In this document: positions 51,623 through 60,218 of the stretch, in pieces | Position numbering within the stretch: the first letter of the stretch is position 1 | Layout of the letters: each line of letters begins with the position of its first letter | Assembly: GCA_947066815.1 (NCBI GenBank) | Contig: CAMSZT010000008.1 | Coordinates: forward strand, 1-64,000 | DNA length: 64,000 bases | Source of the DNA: an uncultured Lachnotalea sp. | Lineage (GTDB): Bacteria > Bacillota > Clostridia > Lachnospirales > Lachnospiraceae | Reading direction: 5' to 3' | Translations under genes and position numbers: made by a program | The notes under the pieces: model-generated | The model's input: the letters and a program-made list of their open reading frames with translations, nothing else | What the model was told of the DNA's origin: nothing | Database searches by the model: none

Positions 51623-52111
51623 ATGAGGATTGGGATGGGATATGACGTCCACCGGCTGGCCGAGGGGCGGGAGCTGATCCTGGGGGGCGTAAAGATCCCT
51701 TATGAGAAAGGGCTGCTCGGCCATTCGGATGCGGATGTGCTGCTCCACGCGGTGATGGACGCCCTCTTGGGGGCGGCGGCCCTGGGGGACATCGGACAGC
51801 ATTTTCCGGACACGGACGACGCTTATCGGGGAATCTCCAGCGTGAAACTTCTGGAGCAGGTGGGAGAGCTCCTTTGGAAGCATCAGTACCGGATCGGGAA
51901 CATCGACGCGACGGTGATCGCCCAGAGGCCGAAGCTCTCCCCCTACCGGGAGGAGATGCGCCGGAATATCGCGGAGGCGCTCCGCATTCCCGTCTCCCTG
52001 GTGAATGTGAAGGCGACCACCGAGGAGGGGCTCGGGTTTACCGGGAGCGGCGAGGGGATCTCCGCCCAGGCGGCAGCCCTTCTCGAGTCCTTCGAGGCTG
52101 TGGAAATTTAG
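51623..52111 (+). CDS. ispF: 2-C-methyl-D-erythritol 2,4-cyclodiphosphate synthase
   Basis: IspF cyclises 4-diphosphocytidyl-methylerythritol 2-phosphate in the non-mevalonate isoprenoid pathway. The 162-residue protein has the expected length and signatures: [19 protein letters not shown] with metal-binding Asp and His, [32 protein letters not shown], and [23 protein letters not shown]. It has its own promoter and an AGAAGGGAG RBS. cysS follows with a separate promoter, an arrangement seen in many Bacillota. Confidence 0.97.
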   Translation: MRIGMGYDVHRLAEGRELILGGVKIPYEKGLLGHSDADVLLHAVMDALLGAAALGDIGQHFPDTDDAYRGISSVKLLEQVGELLWKHQYRIGNIDATVIAQRPKLSPYREEMRRNIAEALRIPVSLVNVKATTEEGLGFTGSGEGISAQAAALLESFEAVEI

Positions 52112-52114
52112 GGC

Positions 52115-52143
52115 TTGACAAAACGGAGAAAACTGCATAGACT
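52115..52143 (+). promoter_or_regulatory. Sigma-A-type promoter for cysS
   Basis: TTGACA (52115-52120) and TAGACT (52138-52143) are separated by 17 bp and begin just after the ispF stop. The 5' untranslated region would be about 80 bases. Confidence 0.65.
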
Positions 52144-52170
52144 GAGAGAAAGAGTAAACCTGCGGAATCC

Positions 52171-52200
52171 GGGGGCTTCGTCTCTTTCGAGACGGGGCCC
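52171..52200 (+). promoter_or_regulatory. Leader hairpin upstream of cysS
   Basis: CGTCTC and GAGACG close a TTTC tetraloop and GGG/CCC may extend the stem. No T-run follows and no T-box motif was found, so a regulatory role is uncertain. Confidence 0.4.
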
Positions 52201-52226
52201 TTCACTGCATCAGGAGGAAGAAGAAC

Positions 52227-53630
52227 ATGAAAGTTTTCAATACGCTTTCCAGAAAGAAGGAGGAGTTTGTCCCGCTGGAGCCGGGGAAGGTGCGGATGTA
52301 TGTCTGCGGCCCCACCGTGTACAATTTTATCCATATCGGAAATGCCAGGCCCATGATCGTCTTTGACACGGTGAGACGGTATTTCGAGTACAAGGGTTAT
52401 GATGTGAATTATGTCTCCAATTTTACCGACGTGGACGACAAGATCATCAACAAGGCCATCGAGGAGGGAGTGGATTCCTCCGTGATCTCGGAGCGCTACA
52501 TTGCCGAGTGCAAAAAGGATATGGAGGGCATGAATGTGAAGCCGGCCACCACCCATCCGCTGGCCACGGAGGAGATCCACGGCATGATCGACATGATCGG
52601 GAAGCTGATCGAGAAGGGCTACGCCTATAAGGCGGAGGACGGGACGGTCTATTACCGCACCAGGAAGTTTAAAGAGTACGGGAAGCTGTCCCATAAGAAC
52701 CTGGAGGACCTGCAGGCGGGCCACCGGGAGATCAAGGTGGTGGGAGACAAGGAGGACGATCTGGACTTCGTGCTCTGGAAGCCGAAGAAGGACGGGGAGC
52801 CTTACTGGGAATCTCCCTGGTGCGACGGACGTCCCGGCTGGCATATCGAGTGCTCCGTCATGGCCAAGCATTACCTGGGGGACGAGATCGACATCCATGC
52901 GGGCGGCGAGGATCTGATCTTCCCTCACCATGAGAATGAGATCGCCCAGAGCGAGGCGGCCAACGGGAAACAGTTTTCCAAATACTGGATGCACAATGCG
53001 TTTTTGAATATCGACAACAGGAAGATGTCCAAATCCCTGGGGAATTTCTTTACCGTGCGGGAGATCAGCGAGAAATATGATCTGCAGGTGCTCCGGTTCT
53101 TTATGCTGAGCGCCCATTACAGAAGCCCCTTAAATTTCAGCGCCGAGCTGATGGAAGCCTCCAAGAACGGCCTGGTCCGGATCCTGACAGCGGTGGAACG
53201 GCTGGGCGAGCTTCTGGAGACGGCCGCGGACAGGGAGATGGCGGAGGAGGAAAAGGCCGTACAGGACCAGGTCAGAGAACTGGTGGAAAAGTACGAGGCC
53301 GCCATGGAGGACGACTTCAATACGGCAGATGCCGTCTCGGCCGTGTTTGAGCTGGTGAAGCTGGCCAATACTTCCGTGGATGAGGGAAGCAGCAGGGCTC
53401 TTGTGGGATACGTGAAGGGCACGGCAGAGAAGCTCTGCGACGTGCTGGGGATCCTCACGGAAAAGAAGGAGGAGCTTTTGGACGCCGACATCGAGGCTCT
53501 GATCGCCGAGCGGCAGCAGGCGAGGAAGGATAAAAATTTCGCCAGAGCCGACGAGATCCGGGATACGCTGGCGGCAAAGGGGATCCTCCTCAAGGATACC
53601 AGAGAAGGGGTCAAATGGACGAGGGCGTAA
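52227..53630 (+). CDS. cysS: Cysteine--tRNA ligase
   Basis: CysRS charges tRNA-Cys. The 467-residue class I synthetase contains the HIGH-type motif HIGNARPMIVFD after the zinc ligand MYVCGPTVYN, the remaining zinc ligands in GWHIECSVMAKHYLG and the HHENE motif, and the KMSKS loop in NRKMSKSLGNFF. The C-terminal DALR-like helical domain follows, ending in AEIRDTLAAKGILLKDTREG-like sequence. AGGAGGAAG precedes the ATG. The 3' end overlaps mrnC by 16 bp. Confidence 0.98.
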   Translation: MKVFNTLSRKKEEFVPLEPGKVRMYVCGPTVYNFIHIGNARPMIVFDTVRRYFEYKGYDVNYVSNFTDVDDKIINKAIEEGVDSSVISERYIAECKKDMEGMNVKPATTHPLATEEIHGMIDMIGKLIEKGYAYKAEDGTVYYRTRKFKEYGKLSHKNLEDLQAGHREIKVVGDKEDDLDFVLWKPKKDGEPYWESPWCDGRPGWHIECSVMAKHYLGDEIDIHAGGEDLIFPHHENEIAQSEAANGKQFSKYWMHNAFLNIDNRKMSKSLGNFFTVREISEKYDLQVLRFFMLSAHYRSPLNFSAELMEASKNGLVRILTAVERLGELLETAADREMAEEEKAVQDQVRELVEKYEAAMEDDFNTADAVSAVFELVKLANTSVDEGSSRALVGYVKGTAEKLCDVLGILTEKKEELLDADIEALIAERQQARKDKNFARADEIRDTLAAKGILLKDTREGVKWTRA

Positions 53631-54070
53631 GAGAAGATATGCCGGACGTCCGCACCTATTCTCCGCTGACGCTGGCCTTTATCGGGGACGCCGTGTTCAG
53701 CCTCTCTATCCGCACGGTTGTGGTGAAAAAGGGCAACGCGGCTCCGGGAAAGCTCCACGAAGCCTGCAGCGAGCTGGTGCAGGCGAGGACCCAGTCCCGG
53801 ATGATCCGGGGAATCCTCCCGGAGCTTTCGGAGGAGGAAAAAGACGTTTACCGGAGGGGCCGCAATGCCCAGGCGCCCAGCCGGGCGAAACACGCCACCA
53901 TGTCGGAGTACCGCCATGCCACGGGGTTAGAGGCGCTGTTCGGCTACCTCTACCTGGTCGGCCGCAGGGAGCGGATGAGGGAGCTTGTGGAGTCCTGCCT
54001 GCGGTTTTATGAGGGCGGGCAGGAGAGGCCGGCCGGGCCTGTACAGGACGTATCCGGGGAGGAAGCATGA
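53615..54070 (+). CDS. mrnC: Mini-ribonuclease III
   Basis: Mini-III is an RNase III catalytic domain without a dsRNA-binding domain; it trims 23S rRNA precursor ends. The 151-residue protein has the catalytic acidic residues in LAFIGDAVFSLSIRT and YRHATGLEALFGYLYLVGR, and the RGRNAQAPSRAKHATMSEYR block that is diagnostic for the family. It overlaps cysS and is adjacent to rlmB (54071), the standard Bacillota order. Confidence 0.97.
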   Translation: MDEGVREDMPDVRTYSPLTLAFIGDAVFSLSIRTVVVKKGNAAPGKLHEACSELVQARTQSRMIRGILPELSEEEKDVYRRGRNAQAPSRAKHATMSEYRHATGLEALFGYLYLVGRRERMRELVESCLRFYEGGQERPAGPVQDVSGEEA

Positions 54071-54811
54071 ATGAGATATGAGGAATCGGTGATCGAGGGG
54101 CGCAACGCGGTGCTGGAGGCATTCCGCTCCGGAAAGACCGTTGACCGGCTGTTCATCCTGAAGGGATGTCAGGACGGGCCGGTACTGAGCATTGCCAGGA
54201 TGGCGAGAAAGCAGGATACGCTGATCCAGTATGTGCCGAAGGTCCGGCTGGACCAGCTCTCCGATACGGGAAAGCACCAGGGGGTCATCGCCTACGCGGC
54301 GGCCTATGCGTATGCCTCGGTGGAGGACATGCTGGCCCTGGCGAAAGAAAAGGGGGAGCCGCCCTTTTTGTTCCTGCTGGACGGGATCGAGGATCCCCAC
54401 AACCTGGGGGCCATCATCCGGACAGCCAATCTCTCCGGGGCCCACGGGGTGATCATTCCCAAACGGCGGGCGGCGGGACTCACGTCTGTGGTGGCGAAGG
54501 CCTCGGCGGGCGCTATCAATTATACGCCGGTGGCGAAGGTGACAAACCTGACGGCGGTCATGGAGGACCTGAAAAAAGAGGGGCTGTGGTTTGTCTGCGC
54601 CGATATGGACGGGACCCTCATGTACGACCTGGATCTGACAGGCCCCCTCGGCATCATCATAGGGAACGAGGGGGAGGGCGTGAGCCGGCTGGTGAGAGAA
54701 CGGTGCGATCTGACGGCGGCCATCCCCATGAAGGGGGATATCGATTCCCTCAACGCGTCGGTGGCGGCCGGCGTGCTGGCCTATGAGGCGCTTCGCCAGA
54801 GGCTGGAGTAG
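54071..54811 (+). CDS. rlmB: 23S rRNA (guanosine-2'-O-)-methyltransferase RlmB
   Basis: RlmB methylates the 2'-O of G2251 in 23S rRNA. The 246-residue SPOUT enzyme has an N-terminal substrate-binding domain (VIEGRNAVLEAFRSGKTVDRLFILKG) and the trefoil-knot SAM site with LDGIEDPHNLGAIIRTANLSGAHGV, IGNEGEGVSRLVRERCD and IDSLNASVAAGVLAYEALRQR. It starts directly after the mrnC stop with GGGGAGGAAG upstream and is the last gene of the cysS operon. A perfect 18-bp palindrome follows its stop. Confidence 0.96.
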   Translation: MRYEESVIEGRNAVLEAFRSGKTVDRLFILKGCQDGPVLSIARMARKQDTLIQYVPKVRLDQLSDTGKHQGVIAYAAAYAYASVEDMLALAKEKGEPPFLFLLDGIEDPHNLGAIIRTANLSGAHGVIIPKRRAAGLTSVVAKASAGAINYTPVAKVTNLTAVMEDLKKEGLWFVCADMDGTLMYDLDLTGPLGIIIGNEGEGVSRLVRERCDLTAAIPMKGDIDSLNASVAAGVLAYEALRQRLE

Positions 54812-54821
54812 GGTCTTTATT

Positions 54822-54839
54822 TGCAGGAATATTCCTGCA
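54822..54839. repeat. Perfect 18-bp palindrome after rlmB
   Basis: TGCAGGAATATTCCTGCA is self-complementary without a loop. It lies ten bases after the rlmB stop, next to the insertion at 54851. Confidence 0.6.
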
Positions 54840-54850
54840 GTTACTGAGTT

Positions 54851-55085
54851 ATTTTAAACAGGCAATCGCGAAATCGCGAAACATGGGAAGGATCCTGACA
54901 ATTGCATCCAGGAAAAGCCCTCTTCGCCATAGAAAGGAGACCATGGAAAACGGGAGGGCCTCTGCCCGACTGTTTTCTGTGCTTATGGGCTCCTTGGAAT
55001 GTTTGGCGCTGCAGGCTTTGGATGGATCAATTGTCAGGATCCACTCGACAATTCTACGTTTCGTAATTGCCCGAATCATTTTAAA
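54851..55085. mobile_element. MITE-like palindrome, AGGCAAT family, copy 3 (219 bp)
   Basis: A 219-bp sequence lies between exact 8-bp direct repeats ATTTTAAA (54851-54858 and 55078-55085). Its ends AGGCAATCGCGAAA (54860-54873) and TTTCGTAATTGCCC (55059-55072) are inverted repeats, and a perfect 15-bp inner pair (54890-54904 with 55028-55042) shares the same centre near 54966. The element is thus one large imperfect palindrome. It carries no credible gene. It sits in the leader of the 55107 gene, about 20 bp before the start codon. Confidence 0.75.
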
Positions 55086-55106
55086 ATGGGAAAGGAGAAG
55101 TGTACC

Positions 55107-56123
55107 ATGACACCTTATGAGAGGATCAGGGCGATGGTAAAGGGGGAGCCGGTGGACCGGCCCGGCGCGAGCGCATGGAAGCATTTCCATGAGGAGGACC
55201 GGGTGGTCTCTGACCTGGTGAAAAAAACCATTGCTTTTGAGGAGCAGAACGAATGGGATTTTGTGAAGGTCATGGCAAACGGCGTCTATGTCCAGGAGCA
55301 GTACGGGGCGGACATACAGTGGTCCCGGGACGGCATCGAGTTTCCGACGACCCTGAGGAGGGTCATCAACAGTCCCAGGGGATTCCGGGAGTTAAAGCTG
55401 GTGGATGTGACCACCGGGCCGGTCCACAGGGAGGTGGAGGTCATCAAACGGCTCATGGAGCATTACGGCGGAAAGGTCCCGGTGACGGCGACGGTATTTA
55501 CGCCTCTGACCTATGCCCAGGAGCTTTACAACGGTTTTCAGAACCCCTATCCCTTCGTGGATCTGGTGCGCTACTACGGGGAGGACCTGAAGGAAGGGCT
55601 CAAGGTCCTGACGGAGCTGACCAGAAATATCATCGAAGAGTTTGTGAAGGCGGGAGTGGACGGTTTCTTCTATTCCACCCAGTTCGGGAACGGGCTCCAG
55701 ATGACGCCGGAGCTCTATGAGGAGTTCGGGAAGCCCTCGGATCTGGAGGGCTTTGCCCCCGCGGTCGGAAAGACCTGGTTCAATGTCCTCCACATCCATG
55801 GGGATGATGACCTGTTCTTTGACCAGTTCCTGGATTATCCCTTTGAGGCCTTTAACTGGCAGTCCACCATCTCCAATGTGTCCCTGGCAGACGCGGCAAA
55901 GAAGACGGACAAGATCCTGATCGGCGGGCTGGAGCGGGAATATGATTTCCGCATCGCGGACAGGGATCAGTTAAAGGAATCCATCCTGGCCAAGGTGAAG
56001 GCCGCCGCGGAGGCGGTGCCGAAGAACCGGCTGATCCTGGCGCCCGGCTGTGCCCTCCCCAACGATGTGCCGGAATTCCGCTTCAACGTCTTAAAGGAAG
56101 CGGTGGAGGAGCTCTATGGTTGA
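55107..56123 (+). CDS. Uroporphyrinogen decarboxylase (URO-D) family protein
   Basis: This 338-residue URO-D-fold protein opens with TPYERIRAMVKGEPVDRPGASAWKHFHEED. The HIHGDDDLFFDQFLDYPFEAFNWQ segment and the C-terminal APGCALPNDVPEFRFNVLKEA are typical of the non-HemE branch, which includes corrinoid-linked methyltransferases. It overlaps the Gfo/Idh/MocA gene by 8 bp, so the two act together, perhaps in degradation or modification of a small metabolite. The extended in-frame ATG at 54999 lies within the palindromic insertion and lacks an RBS; ATG 55107 follows AAAGGAGAAG. Confidence 0.85.
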   Translation: MTPYERIRAMVKGEPVDRPGASAWKHFHEEDRVVSDLVKKTIAFEEQNEWDFVKVMANGVYVQEQYGADIQWSRDGIEFPTTLRRVINSPRGFRELKLVDVTTGPVHREVEVIKRLMEHYGGKVPVTATVFTPLTYAQELYNGFQNPYPFVDLVRYYGEDLKEGLKVLTELTRNIIEEFVKAGVDGFFYSTQFGNGLQMTPELYEEFGKPSDLEGFAPAVGKTWFNVLHIHGDDDLFFDQFLDYPFEAFNWQSTISNVSLADAAKKTDKILIGGLEREYDFRIADRDQLKESILAKVKAAAEAVPKNRLILAPGCALPNDVPEFRFNVLKEAVEELYG

Positions 56124-57117
56124 CCTTGTGATCGTCGGTGCGGGCGATATCGCCCGCAAGCGGCATATCCCCGGGATCCGGAAGGCGGAGCACGGACGGC
56201 TTTTCGGGTTCTACAACAGGAATGTGGAGCGGACGAGGGAGCTGGCCGCACAGTATCAGGTGAAGTGCTATGAGAGCGCGGAGGAGATCTGGGAGGATCC
56301 TTCGGTGGATGCCGTCCTCATCTCCACGCCGCCGGCTTCCCACGAAAGTCTGGCAGTGAAGGCCCTGGAGGCGGGGAAGCATGTCCTTCTGGAAAAGCCC
56401 ATGACTCTCCGCGAGGAGGAGGCAGAGCGGATCCGGGAGGCCGCGGAAAGATCCGGGGCAAAGTTCATGATGCTCCATGTACAGCGGTTTTACGGACCCC
56501 ATAAGAAGGCGAAGGAGCTCTTGGAGCAGGGGCGGATCGGCCGGCTTTTATCCTGCCGGACCTTCCTCGGCAACGGAAATGCGGGCGGGGGAGGGGATCT
56601 GTCGCCCTCCTGGCATGACACCCTTTTTGATGTGGCGATCCACCGGATCGACCTCCTGCGTTACCTGGTGGGGGCGGAGGCGGAGCAGGTCTTCTGCCAC
56701 AGGAGCAGCCTGTCAGGCTGCAGGAGCGCGGGGGCAGAGACTCCGGCGGAGGATCATATGGTCGGGCTTTTCCAGTTTGCGAACGGTGCGGTCGGGACTC
56801 TGATCTCCACCCGCTGCGCCTACGGCGGCGAGGACCGCTCCACGGAGCTGTTCGGGACAGAGGGACGGATCACCACCTACCGGGATGGCCACGGCCTGAT
56901 CCTGGAAAGAAAGGACGGGGAGCGGGAGGTCTTTGATTTTCCGGACGGCTTGGACCAGAGGAAATTGGAGCTGACGGACATCCATGAGAGGTTCTGCCTC
57001 TGCATCGAGGAGGATACGGAGCCTCCGGTGACGGTGTGGGACGGAGTGATGTCGGTGCGCCTGGCGTCCGCCCTGGAACGGTCGGACCGGGAGAAACGGT
57101 GGGTGGAGCCGGTCTGA
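56116..57117 (+). CDS. Gfo/Idh/MocA family oxidoreductase
   Basis: This 333-residue NAD(P)-dependent oxidoreductase has the N-terminal Rossmann motif LVIVGAGDIARKRHIPGIRKAE, the family lysine in LEKPMTLREEEAERI near residue 95, and the substrate domain with SWHDTLFDVAIHRIDLLRYLVG, where the H-x-x-D/H catalytic pattern is visible. Members oxidise or epimerise sugars, inositols and related compounds. It is coupled to the URO-D gene by an 8-bp overlap. A palindromic repeat and a strong terminator follow. Confidence 0.92.
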   Translation: MVDLVIVGAGDIARKRHIPGIRKAEHGRLFGFYNRNVERTRELAAQYQVKCYESAEEIWEDPSVDAVLISTPPASHESLAVKALEAGKHVLLEKPMTLREEEAERIREAAERSGAKFMMLHVQRFYGPHKKAKELLEQGRIGRLLSCRTFLGNGNAGGGGDLSPSWHDTLFDVAIHRIDLLRYLVGAEAEQVFCHRSSLSGCRSAGAETPAEDHMVGLFQFANGAVGTLISTRCAYGGEDRSTELFGTEGRITTYRDGHGLILERKDGEREVFDFPDGLDQRKLELTDIHERFCLCIEEDTEPPVTVWDGVMSVRLASALERSDREKRWVEPV

Positions 57118-57186
57118 AGGGAAGACGGGAGATCCGTTCGTCAGGAAGATATGAGAAACCAGACATCGAAAGCAGATAGAAATACA

Positions 57187-57218
57187 TAGGGAAACGCTGA
57201 TCAAAGTGTTTCTTTAGG
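57187..57218. repeat. Palindromic repeat, TAGGGAAACGCT family, copy 3
   Basis: TAGGGAAACGCTGATCAAAGTGTTTCTTTA shares its left arm and centre with the copies at 9044 and 31303; the right arm has two changes. It is 70 bp after an oxidoreductase stop and just before a terminator. Confidence 0.6.
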
Positions 57219-57229
57219 CAAAGTTATAG

Positions 57230-57265
57230 AGCCGGGAATCTAAAAAAACAGGTTCCCGGCTTTTT
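57230..57265 (+). terminator. Rho-independent terminator
   Basis: AGCCGGGAA pairs perfectly with TTCCCGGCT around a 14-nt A-rich loop and is followed by TTTTT. Confidence 0.85.
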
Positions 57266-57371
57266 CTGCCCGGATCTGCACTTTTAAAGTTGTTATTAGA
57301 TAATAAAAATACAAATTTCAAAATCATACTGATAATACTAGTGAAAAAACAAGATAAATAAAAAATAAGTA

Positions 57372-57400
57372 TTGACATATTGTGCAGAGTGATGTATAAA
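57372..57400 (+). promoter_or_regulatory. Promoter of araR-araA-araB
   Basis: TTGACA (57372-57377), 17-bp spacer and TATAAA (57395-57400), preceding the arabinose genes. Confidence 0.8.
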
Positions 57401-57423
57401 TAAATCAGAAACAAAGAAAAAAC

Positions 57424-57494
57424 GTACAAGTAGACCATGGGAAGTACAAATCAGGAGAGGGAAGGTGATAAAACAATACAAATTGTTCTTGTAT
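57424..57494. promoter_or_regulatory. Candidate AraR operators
   Basis: GTACAA occurs at 57424 and 57444, exactly 20 bp (two helical turns) apart in the same orientation, and an inverted pair ATACAA-N7-TTGTAT lies at 57476-57494. These resemble half-sites of the Bacillus AraR box (TTTGT...ACAAA). All lie downstream of the likely transcription start, where binding would block elongation or initiation. Confidence 0.5.
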
Positions 57495-57599
57495 CCCGGG
57501 GCAAATGGCATTACAATAGAGAATAGACGGAGAAGTTGATCGGAAGACAACCGGACAATCAGACGAAACGAGATAGAAGAACAGGAAAGAGACGGAGCA

Positions 57600-58670
57600 A
57601 TGGCAAAGTATCAGGTATTGGCAGATTGGATCAGGCAGGGGATCGAGACGGGGACGCTCGGCGCCGGGGAGCGGCTGCCCTCGGAGCAGAAGCTCCAGGA
57701 GCAGTTTGCGGTGAGCCGCCAGACCGTGCGGAGGGCGCTCTCGGTGCTGGAGGAGGCGGGGATCCTCCGCAGCCGCCAGGGGAGCGGGACCTTCGTGGTG
57801 GACCGGGAGGCGGAGGAGCAGAGGAGGAGCCGGCGCGTCGCCGTGGTGACCACCTATGTGGACAATTATATTTTCCCGGGGATCATCCGGGGGATCGAGG
57901 GCGCGCTTTCCGGACAGGGCTTTCAGATGCAGCTTGCCTTTACGGGCAATCGGCTCTGGCGGGAGGCGGAGGTCTTAAAGGACCTTCTGTCCCAGGATCT
58001 CAGGGGGCTGATCATCGAAACCACCAAGAGCGCCCTGCCAAATCCCAATCTTTTCCTGTACCGGGAGCTTATGGAGCGGGGGATCCCCATCGTATTCCTG
58101 AACAGCAGGTACCCGGAGCTTGAGGGATGTCCCATGGTCTCCCTGCAGGATGAGGAGGCCGGATATCTGGCGGCAGGGCATCTGATCGCCTGTGGACACC
58201 GGAGGCTGGGCGGGCTCTTCAAATCCGACGACGGGCAGGGCATCCGGCGGTACCAGGGCTTTATGAGAGGGCTCTGGGAGGCCGGGATCTATGACCGGGA
58301 GAGAAGTATGGTCTGGTTTGACACGGAGGATGCCGCCGATCTTTCGCAGATGGAGCGGAAACTGGTGGAGCGTCTTGGGGGGTGCGACGGCATTCTCTGC
58401 TACAATGACAGCGCAGCCCTTGAGGTGATGGAGCTGTTCAAAAGGAACGGGATCCTGGTGCCGGGGGATATTTCCGTCGTGAGCGTGGACGATACGGAGC
58501 TGGCCCTCCGCGGAAACGTGGGGCTGACCTCCGTCCAGCATCCGAAGGGACGTCTTGGAGAGAAAGCGGCCGAGGTCCTGCTCTCTATGATCAGAAGCGG
58601 CATCCCGGGAGAGGATCACGAGTTTGAGGCCCGCCTTTCGGAGCGGGATTCTGTGAAAAAACGTTTGTAG
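57600..58670 (+). CDS. araR: Arabinose repressor AraR (GntR/LacI chimera)
   Basis: This 356-residue regulator has a GntR-type winged helix (residues 1-68: LADWIRQGIETGTLGAGERL, SRQTVRRALSVLEEAGIL, RQGSGTFV) fused to a LacI-type sugar-binding domain (FPGIIRGIEGALSGQGFQMQ, RGLIIETTKSALPNPN, YNDSAALEVMELFKRNG). This chimeric layout is that of Bacillus AraR, which represses arabinose genes until L-arabinose binds. Its position directly before araA supports the identification. It probably autoregulates through the TACAA sites upstream. Confidence 0.92.
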   Translation: MAKYQVLADWIRQGIETGTLGAGERLPSEQKLQEQFAVSRQTVRRALSVLEEAGILRSRQGSGTFVVDREAEEQRRSRRVAVVTTYVDNYIFPGIIRGIEGALSGQGFQMQLAFTGNRLWREAEVLKDLLSQDLRGLIIETTKSALPNPNLFLYRELMERGIPIVFLNSRYPELEGCPMVSLQDEEAGYLAAGHLIACGHRRLGGLFKSDDGQGIRRYQGFMRGLWEAGIYDRERSMVWFDTEDAADLSQMERKLVERLGGCDGILCYNDSAALEVMELFKRNGILVPGDISVVSVDDTELALRGNVGLTSVQHPKGRLGEKAAEVLLSMIRSGIPGEDHEFEARLSERDSVKKRL

Positions 58671-58698
58671 TTTTTATTATTTTAGGAGGATGAAAAAC

Positions 58699-60186
58699 AT
58701 GAAAAAGTATCAATTTTGGTTTGCGACAGGTTCTCAGGATCTTTACGGCGACGAATGCCTGACCCATGTGGCGGAGCATTCCAAGATCATCGTGGAGCGT
58801 CTGAACGCGTCCGGCATGCTTCCCTGCGAAGTGGTCTGGAAGCCCACGCTGATCACTAACGAGCTGATCCGGAAGACCTTTAACGATGCCAACGCGGACG
58901 AGTCCTGCGCCGGAGTGATCACCTGGATGCACACCTTCTCCCCGGCCAAGTCCTGGATCCTGGGGCTTCAGGAGTACAGAAAGCCGCTCCTCCATTTACA
59001 TACCCAGTTCAACGAGGAGATCCCCTATGACACCATCGACATGGATTTCATGAATGAGAACCAGTCCGCCCACGGCGACCGGGAATACGGCCATATCGTG
59101 ACCCGCATGGGGATCGAGCGGAAGGTGATCGTGGGCCACTGGGCCGACGAGAAGGTGGTGAGGCGGATCGCTTCCTGGATGCGCACGGCCATCGGCATCA
59201 TGGAGAGTAGCCATATCCGCGTGGTGCGGGTGGCGGACAACATGCGCAATGTGGCCGTGACCGAGGGGGACAAGGTGGAGGCCCAGATCAAGTTCGGCTG
59301 GGAGGTCGACGCCTACCCGGTCAACGAGATCGCCGCTTATGTGAAGGATGTGTCCAAGGGCGATATTGACACCCTGGTGGAAGAATACTATGATAAATAT
59401 GAGATCCTGCTGGAGGGCCGGGATCCGGAAGAGTTCAAAAAGCATGTGGCTGTGCAGGCCGGGATCGAGATCGGCTTCGAGCGGTTCCTGAAGGAGAAGG
59501 AGTATCACGCCGTCGTGACCCATTTCGGCGACCTGGGCGCTTTGAAACAGCTTCCCGGCCTGGCCATTCAGCGGCTCATGGAGAAGGGCTACGGCTTCGG
59601 CGCAGAGGGCGACTGGAAGACGGCGGCCATGGTGCGCCTCATGAAGCTGATGACGGCAGGCATGAAGGACGCCAAGGGTACTTCCTTCATGGAGGATTAC
59701 ACCTACAATCTGGTCCCCGGCAGGGAAGGGATCCTCCAGGCCCATATGCTGGAGGTGTGCCCGACCATCGCGGAGGGAAAGATCGGCATCAAGGTCAATC
59801 CTTTGAGCATGGGCGACCGGGAGGACCCGGCCCGTCTGGTGTTTACCTCCAAGACCGGCCCGGCCGTGGCGACGTCCCTCATCGACCTGGGGACCCGGTT
59901 CCGCCTGATCGTCAATTCGGTGGACTGTAAGAAGGTGGAGAAGCCCATGCCGAAGCTTCCGGTGGCGACAGCCTTCTGGACGCCGCAGCCTGACCTGGCG
60001 ACCGGGGCCGAGAGCTGGATCTTGGCCGGCGGCGCCCATCACACGGCATTTTCTTATGACCTGACTGCGGAGCAGATAGGCGACTGGGGTGAGGCCATGG
60101 GCATCGAGGTGGTGTACATCGACAAGGACACCACCATCCGCGGCCTGAAGAATGAGCTGCGCTGGAATTCAGTGGCCTTCCGCTAA
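58699..60186 (+). CDS. araA: L-arabinose isomerase
   Basis: AraA converts L-arabinose to L-ribulose with Mn2+. The 495-residue protein has the conserved start [58 protein letters not shown], and the metal-ligand region [25 protein letters not shown]. Glutamates and histidines of the active site are in the expected places ([12 protein letters not shown]). TAGGAGG is about ten bases before ATG 58699; the ATG at 58690 is too close to it. araB follows 32 bp later. Confidence 0.97.
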   Translation: MKKYQFWFATGSQDLYGDECLTHVAEHSKIIVERLNASGMLPCEVVWKPTLITNELIRKTFNDANADESCAGVITWMHTFSPAKSWILGLQEYRKPLLHLHTQFNEEIPYDTIDMDFMNENQSAHGDREYGHIVTRMGIERKVIVGHWADEKVVRRIASWMRTAIGIMESSHIRVVRVADNMRNVAVTEGDKVEAQIKFGWEVDAYPVNEIAAYVKDVSKGDIDTLVEEYYDKYEILLEGRDPEEFKKHVAVQAGIEIGFERFLKEKEYHAVVTHFGDLGALKQLPGLAIQRLMEKGYGFGAEGDWKTAAMVRLMKLMTAGMKDAKGTSFMEDYTYNLVPGREGILQAHMLEVCPTIAEGKIGIKVNPLSMGDREDPARLVFTSKTGPAVATSLIDLGTRFRLIVNSVDCKKVEKPMPKLPVATAFWTPQPDLATGAESWILAGGAHHTAFSYDLTAEQIGDWGEAMGIEVVYIDKDTTIRGLKNELRWNSVAFR

Positions 60187-60191
60187 AAGAC

Positions 60192-60205
60192 AGGCAATTT
60201 CGAAA
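60192..60205 (+). repeat. Solo arm of the AGGCAAT palindrome family
   Basis: AGGCAATTTCGAAA matches one terminus of the MITE-like elements, but no partner arm or flanking direct repeat is present. It lies between araA and araB and abuts the araB RBS. It may be a footprint or coincidence. Confidence 0.35.
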
Positions 60206-60218
60206 GGAGAAGGATTTT

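Larger units (their letters stand above)
57266..57599. other. AT-rich control region of the arabinose operon
   Basis: This stretch is clearly AT-richer than its surroundings. It contains a near-consensus promoter and at least three TACAA-type half-sites described separately. No gene is supported. The leader between the promoter and araR is about 190 bases. Confidence 0.6.

Noticed and set aside
52112-52226. T-box riboswitch upstream of cysS
   Set aside because: The leader is only about 80 bases and lacks the T-box core sequence and an antiterminator/terminator pair with a T-run.
54999-55106. Upstream extension of the 55107 URO-D protein
   Set aside because: The added residues are encoded by the palindromic insertion and no RBS precedes ATG 54999; ATG 55107 has a strong RBS.
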